Assembly (NCBI GenBank): GCA_025060295.1
Contig: JANXCH010000001.1
Span: 176,773-240,772 of the forward strand
Reading direction: 5' to 3'
Length of the DNA: 64,000 nt
Origin: Dehalococcoidia bacterium
Lineage (GTDB): Bacteria; Chloroflexota; Dehalococcoidia; Lucifugimonadales; HRBIN23
The notes beneath the pieces are model-generated. The model saw nothing but the letters and a program-made list of their open reading frames with translations. It was not told where the DNA came from and did not search any database. The position numbers and the translations under genes were made by a program. Positions 62,230 through 64,000 of this stretch are shown piece by piece; position 1 is the first letter of the stretch, and every line of letters begins with the position of its first letter.

Positions 62230-63405
62230 ATGCGCCTCTCCCAACGCCTGAACAACCTCCCCCCTTACCTGTTTGTGGAAATCTCCCGGCGCATCGCCGC
62301 CAAGCGTGCCCAGGGGGCGGATGTGATCTCCTTTGGCATCGGCGATCCGGATCTCCCCACCCCCTCCCATATCGTGGATGCCCTCATCGCCACTGCCCGC
62401 GTCCCCGCTAACCACCGCTACCCCGAGACCGACGGTCTGCCCTCTTTGCGGCGCGCCATCGCCCAGTGGTATGAGGCCCGCTTTGGCGTGGTCCTGGACC
62501 CGAATAAGGAGGTCCTTCCCCTCATCGGAGCCAAGGAGGGCATCGGCCACGCCGCTTTCGCCTTCCTTGACCCTGGGGATGTGGCCCTGGTGCCGGACCC
62601 CGCATACCCCGTCTACAGCGTGGGCACCATGTTCGCCGGGGCGAGCACCTACTTCCTGCCCTTACGGGAGGAGAACGGCTTTCTCCCGGATTTGCGAGCC
62701 ATTCCCCCCGAGGTGTGCCGGCGGGCGAAAGTGCTGTGGCTGAATTATCCCAACAACCCCACAGGGGCCATCGCCGACCTGGCCTTTTTGGAGGAGGCGG
62801 TGGCCTTTTGCAAACGCTGGGATATTCTGCTTCTCTACGATAACTGCTACTCGGAGGTGGCCTATGACGGCTACCGCCCCCCCAGCGTGTTGCAGGTGCC
62901 GGGGGCCAAAGAGGTGGCCATAGAGTTCCATTCTCTGTCCAAGACCTATAATATGACGGGGTGGCGTATCGGGATGGCTGTGGGGGCGGGGACTGCCATC
63001 AATGCTTTGTTCCAGATCAAATCCAACTTGGACTCGGGTATCCCCCAAGCGATACAGGAGATGGGCATCGCCGCCCTGACCGGTCCCCAGGATTACTTGG
63101 CCGAGCGCAACGCCATTTACCAGAAGCGGCGCGACCGCCTGGTGCCCGTGCTCAGGCAGATTGGCCTCGCCCTGACACCGCCCAAGGCCAGCCTCTACCT
63201 GTGGGCGCGCATTCCCGATGGGTATACCTCCGGCGAATTGGCTACCATGTTGTTGGAGGAGAAGGACATCGTGGTAACCCCCGGACGGGGGTACGGTGTG
63301 GAGGGAGAGGGCTTTATCCGCCTCTCCCTCACCCTATCCGACGCCGACCTGGAGCGGGCTGTGCGTCGCCTGGAGGGTTGGCGCATCCCGCCACGCCGCA
63401 AGTAA
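62230..63405 (+). CDS. dapL: LL-diaminopimelate aminotransferase
   Basis: Makes LL-diaminopimelate from tetrahydrodipicolinate and glutamate in one step, bypassing DapD/C/E. 391 residues, fold-type [61 protein letters not shown], and the Schiff-base lysine in [20 protein letters not shown]. Substrate choice is supported by the coupled dapF. It is the DapL2-type form by overall look, which I cannot verify. Confidence 0.93.
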   Translation: MRLSQRLNNLPPYLFVEISRRIAAKRAQGADVISFGIGDPDLPTPSHIVDALIATARVPANHRYPETDGLPSLRRAIAQWYEARFGVVLDPNKEVLPLIGAKEGIGHAAFAFLDPGDVALVPDPAYPVYSVGTMFAGASTYFLPLREENGFLPDLRAIPPEVCRRAKVLWLNYPNNPTGAIADLAFLEEAVAFCKRWDILLLYDNCYSEVAYDGYRPPSVLQVPGAKEVAIEFHSLSKTYNMTGWRIGMAVGAGTAINALFQIKSNLDSGIPQAIQEMGIAALTGPQDYLAERNAIYQKRRDRLVPVLRQIGLALTPPKASLYLWARIPDGYTSGELATMLLEEKDIVVTPGRGYGVEGEGFIRLSLTLSDADLERAVRRLEGWRIPPRRK

Positions 63406-63436
63406 AGGGAAAGGAGGGAGCTCTATCCGGAACACG

Positions 63437-64000
63437 GTGCACTCTACCACGCCCCCCCAGGAGCGCGCCATCCTGGTGGGAGTGGAGGTGAAGGGGAGCC
63501 ACCCCCCCATCCCTTTGGAGGACTCGGTGGAGGAACTGGCCCAGTTGGCCGACACCGCTGGGGCACTGGTGGTGGGGCGGCTCTTGCAACGCATAGAACG
63601 TCCCAGCCCCTTCTACTTGGGGCGCGGGAAACTCCAGGAACTGCAGGCTTTGAAGGAAGCCACCCAAGCCACCCTGGTCATCTTCGACGATGAACTGACC
63701 CCCGGCCAGCAACGCAACCTAGAGGAAGCGTTGAAGGTCAAAGTGATTGACCGCAGCGCCTTGATACTGGACATCTTCGCCAAGCACGCCCGCACCCGCG
63801 CAGGGCGTCTGCAGGTAGAGTTGGCCCAGCATCAGTACCTTTTGCCCCGCCTGGTGGGTCAGTGGGCACACCTGGAGCGGCTTGGGGGTGGCATCGGCAC
63901 CCGGGGGCCCGGCGAAAGCCAGTTGGAGACCGACCGTCGCCTTATCCGCAAGCGCATTCAACGCCTGGAGAACGCCCTTCAAGAGGTGCGGGCACAGAGG
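63437..64000 (+). CDS. hflX: GTPase HflX, N-terminal part (cut by window edge)
   Basis: A ribosome-associated GTPase; the visible 188 residues are its N-terminal domain: [94 protein letters not shown], and [24 protein letters not shown]. The GTPase domain lies to the right of the window. The start is unusual: the GTG at 63437 is 18 or more bases after GGAGGGAG, while an in-frame ATC at 63425 is at ideal distance. I list the GTG and flag the ATC. It follows dapL by 31 bases. Confidence 0.92.
   Translation, partial: MHSTTPPQERAILVGVEVKGSHPPIPLEDSVEELAQLADTAGALVVGRLLQRIERPSPFYLGRGKLQELQALKEATQATLVIFDDELTPGQQRNLEEALKVKVIDRSALILDIFAKHARTRAGRLQVELAQHQYLLPRLVGQWAHLERLGGGIGTRGPGESQLETDRRLIRKRIQRLENALQEVRAQR

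Noticed and set aside
1..64000. CRISPR arrays, insertion sequences, prophage or defence islands
   Set aside because: No regularly spaced repeats, transposase, integrase, toxin-antitoxin or restriction genes were found; the genes are housekeeping or metabolic.

Overview
This is a GC-rich, densely packed bacterial chromosome segment with no insertion sequence, prophage, integrase or CRISPR array visible. The gene set suggests a Chloroflexota bacterium, most likely near the Dehalococcoidia; this is inferred from family resemblance and gene order, not from a search. The pointers are a complex I operon of the nuoABCD-HIJK-LMN type with no nuoEFG, a succinate dehydrogenase with an HdrB-like SdhE subunit, DapL-type lysine synthesis, a VKOR/DsbA pair and a CaiB-type CoA transferase. 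Genes lie on both strands in short operons with overlapping stops and starts.

Layout. 1-8.5 kb: partial NfeD-type membrane protease, tRNA-Val, threonyl-tRNA synthetase, a class V aminotransferase paired with serA (serine synthesis), and two tandem ACT-domain malic enzymes. 8.5-22.4 kb: two-subunit CoA transferase, leucyl-tRNA synthetase with an unusual N-terminal extra domain, an MFS carrier, enoyl-CoA hydratase, DsbA plus VKOR (disulfide formation), a DUF1015 protein, a coiled-coil protein, an M20 amidohydrolase, an MmgE/PrpD protein and a membrane-bound alpha/beta hydrolase. 22.4-38.2 kb: the respiratory core, with the 11-gene complex I operon (interrupted by a small DUF2007-like gene), NAD kinase, a NUDIX hydrolase and sdhA-sdhB-sdhE. 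38.2-49.7 kb: lgt, recJ, fabF, a zinc dehydrogenase, a duplicated ferredoxin-fold protein, a CaiB-family enzyme, tRNA-Gln, tRNA with CAT anticodon, and the ilvB-ilvN-ilvC operon. 49.9-64 kb: pyruvate kinase, RimI, a second MFS carrier, tRNA-His, a metallo-beta-lactamase hydrolase, tRNA-Arg, mtaB, a two-gene operon of a degenerate metallo-beta-lactamase protein and a DsbA/FrnE-like protein, a HemL-like aminotransferase, a TIGR01777 epimerase, dapF-dapL and the start of hflX.

Physiology. The genes fit a respiring heterotroph. Malic enzyme and pyruvate kinase supply pyruvate, CoA transferases and enoyl-CoA hydratase handle acyl-CoAs, and succinate dehydrogenase and complex I feed the quinone pool. 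Serine, branched-chain amino acid and diaminopimelate synthesis are present.

Most striking points. (1) The DsbA/FrnE-like gene at 56947-57618 (minus) has an in-frame TGA exactly where the first cysteine of the CPWC active site belongs. A perfect Shine-Dalgarno and ATG precede it and a SECIS-like hairpin follows at the right distance, so it is a strong candidate selenoprotein. (2) The protein encoded just upstream has lost several metal ligands of the metallo-beta-lactamase fold. (3) LeuRS carries an N-terminal domain that looks like DUF7662. (4) All five tRNA genes have promoter-like elements with an 18-bp spacer.
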